A stretch of DNA of 35,379 nt, taken from assembly GCA_050944415.1 (NCBI GenBank), contig JBMNRA010000029.1, positions 1 to 35,379 of the forward strand, read 5' to 3'. This stretch comes from Ruminococcus_G sp050944415 (lineage in GTDB: Bacteria; Bacillota; Clostridia; Lachnospirales; Lachnospiraceae). Made by a program: the position numbers and the translations under genes. Positions 33,930-35,379 of this stretch are shown in pieces; position 1 is the stretch's first letter; each line of letters starts with the position of its first letter. The notes under the pieces are model-generated. The model ran no database searches and was not told where the DNA came from. It saw only the letters and a program-made list of their open reading frames with translations.

Positions 33930-35315
33930 ATGTTTGAGTCCTTGGGAAAAAGCAAAGAAAACAAAAGGCTGAACAAATATCTGCTCTGGGGTTTGATTGC
34001 TGTAGAGCTGCTTATGTCTTTTTCATTCCTGGGATATATTCATATTGAGCCAATTTCGATCACTATTGTGTATATCCCTGTCCTGCTGGCAGGCTGCTTT
34101 TCGGGAGTCTGGGAAGCGACCATTGTGGGAGCAGTGTTTGGAGCGGCTTCCATGTGGAAAGCTTCAGCCTTTTATATCAGCGTGGGAGATGCACTGTTTT
34201 CTCCGCTGATGAGCGGGAAACCGATACATAGTATTATTCTGAGCGTGGGAACCAGAGCTCTTTTTGGATTTGTGACGGGAATTCTGTACTGGGCAGTGAA
34301 AAAGAGCAGACATCCTCTGGCAGGTATTCTGCTTGTGACCGGGCTTGGAAGAATTCTTCACTCCATTCTGGTGTACGGCTTTATGGGAATTCTTTTTCCA
34401 GAGGCAGGTTTTGGTATTGCAGATGCCTTCAGCGGCCTTTTCAAAAGTGAAAATATTCTTCTTCTGGTCGTCCAGGAACTGCTGATCTTACTTTGCCTTG
34501 TGATTCAGAATTCCGAATTTGCCAGAAAATTCGGCGAACGAATAAAAATGGCAGACCGGATAGCTGTCGGCGCATCTGCAGGCAGAAAGGTCATGGTTCT
34601 GGTGATTCTTGTGACTTTTGTAGCTTCCTTCAGTGTGGCCTGGTATTTTATTAACAGGATTGAGAAAGTCATGGCATGGCATGGCGTAATCTTGTCAGAT
34701 CAGATGTCCTATGATATCGTTCATATTCAGGTTCAGTTCCTTTTTGGTATTATCGCGCTGTTTGCCATCGTTATTCTGGGGGTCGTTCTGGGTCTGAAAA
34801 ATTTTAATTACCTGTATTATTATGAGGCAAAACTGGACGGGCTGACCGGAATTTTCAGCAGAGATCAGTTTTTCCTGCTGGGAGAAAAAATGCTCGGAAA
34901 CATGAAAATACGGCAGGAAGGCAGAGCCGGATGTTTCATCATCATAGATGTGGATCATTTTAAACAGATCAATGACCAGTACGGTCATCCCACTGGTGAC
35001 AGAGTATTAAGTGAAGTGGCGGACAAGCTGAAATACATATTCGGGGATCTGGGCATCGTTGGACGCCTGGGAGGTGATGAATTCGTAGTCCTTATCGATC
35101 AGCTTGTGAACGAAAGTGAAGTAACGGAGCTGATGGACAGTTTTAAAGAAGAGATGGGAAAAATCAACGTCATGGGAACGCCGGTCAGCTGCAGCGTAGG
35201 CGTAGTGCCGGTGGAAGAGCACAGCGTCATTGAGGATTTATACCGCAGTGCAGATTTGCTGCTTTATAAAGCAAAGAAGGAAAAGGGGTTCACGGTTTAT
35301 AAAAAACAGTTATAA
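33930..35315 (+). CDS. Membrane diguanylate cyclase with ECF S-component-like sensor region
   Basis: A 461-residue protein. ATG 33930 is preferred over the earlier in-frame ATG at 33852 because GGGAGG lies just upstream and 33852 falls inside the preceding gene. About six N-terminal helices (about 17-200) resemble ECF-transporter substrate-binding S components (TIVYIPVLLAGCFSGVWEA, then GAVFGAASMWKA), suggesting small-molecule sensing. Two more helices follow (about 222-245 and 272-293). The GGDEF domain (about 305-460) is intact with GGDEF at 381-385, preceded by DVDHFKQINDQYGHPTGD. The RxxD product-inhibition site is absent (the position reads GDLG). It should make c-di-GMP and feed PelD. 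Last gene before the window end; no terminator was seen in the 64 nt left. Confidence 0.9.
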   Translation: MFESLGKSKENKRLNKYLLWGLIAVELLMSFSFLGYIHIEPISITIVYIPVLLAGCFSGVWEATIVGAVFGAASMWKASAFYISVGDALFSPLMSGKPIHSIILSVGTRALFGFVTGILYWAVKKSRHPLAGILLVTGLGRILHSILVYGFMGILFPEAGFGIADAFSGLFKSENILLLVVQELLILLCLVIQNSEFARKFGERIKMADRIAVGASAGRKVMVLVILVTFVASFSVAWYFINRIEKVMAWHGVILSDQMSYDIVHIQVQFLFGIIALFAIVILGVVLGLKNFNYLYYYEAKLDGLTGIFSRDQFFLLGEKMLGNMKIRQEGRAGCFIIIDVDHFKQINDQYGHPTGDRVLSEVADKLKYIFGDLGIVGRLGGDEFVVLIDQLVNESEVTELMDSFKEEMGKINVMGTPVSCSVGVVPVEEHSVIEDLYRSADLLLYKAKKEKGFTVYKKQL

Positions 35316-35379
35316 TAGCGTAAAATTACTTTAAGTTAAAAGCAAAAAAATAAATGTAGAGAATATCACTTTGTGTTAT

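Noticed and set aside
35316..35379. Terminator after the last GGDEF gene
   Set aside because: The remaining 64 nt are AT-rich but no stem of useful length was found; the operon may continue beyond the window.

Overview
The window looks like chromosomal DNA of a low-to-mid-GC Gram-positive anaerobe of the Clostridia, most likely a Lachnospiraceae-type gut bacterium. This rests on AGGAGG-type ribosome binding sites, frequent TTG/GTG starts, lipoprotein signals without an outer-membrane system, a paired topoisomerase locus of Firmicute type, and the kinds of GGDEF/EAL, CotH, VTC and DUF4956 proteins present. No phage, insertion sequence or CRISPR array was seen.

Layout. Positions 1-1720 are AT-rich and hold a short gene tail and a MATE-family exporter. 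Positions 1931-2545 encode a small SAM methyltransferase, followed by a tRNA-Glu(CTC) with its own promoter and terminator. Positions 2877-7052 hold a two-gene unit: a membrane-anchored Hanks-type Ser/Thr kinase with a large extracytoplasmic part, and an unrecognised helical protein. Positions 7121-12143 form a HAD phosphatase - type II topoisomerase B - type II topoisomerase A unit (ParE/ParC-like). A K+ channel with two C-terminal RCK_C domains lies convergently at 12151-13359.

From 13566 to 35315 everything runs on the + strand with gaps of about 20 nt or less, or overlapping stops and starts. This looks like one operon of about 21.8 kb behind a good TTGATT-N17-TATAAT promoter. Its first five genes read as a Gram-positive Pel exopolysaccharide system: PelD (c-di-GMP receptor, here with an N-terminal degenerate epimerase domain), PelE, a deacetylase-type PelA, PelF glycosyltransferase, and PelG transporter. 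They continue into modules not part of the textbook Pel machine: a CotH-like kinase domain fused to the C-terminus of PelG, a second CotH lipoprotein, a VTC-type polyphosphate polymerase domain, a DUF4956 membrane protein, a DUF4832 glycosidase-like protein and a 67-residue DivIVA-like protein. The operon ends with signalling genes: an EAL phosphodiesterase with two decayed GGDEF domains, a CheB-CheR-PAS hybrid interrupted by a -1 frameshift at an A run, and a membrane diguanylate cyclase with an ECF S-component-like sensor region.

The operon therefore appears to carry synthesis, modification and export of a cationic exopolysaccharide together with writer, eraser and reader of c-di-GMP. The most novel parts are the PelG-CotH fusion (with an internal lipobox and a possible internal start), the CotH/VTC/DUF4956 block inside a Pel operon, and the pseudo-epimerase-PelD fusion. 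Functional statements are inferred from motifs read by eye; no database search was run.
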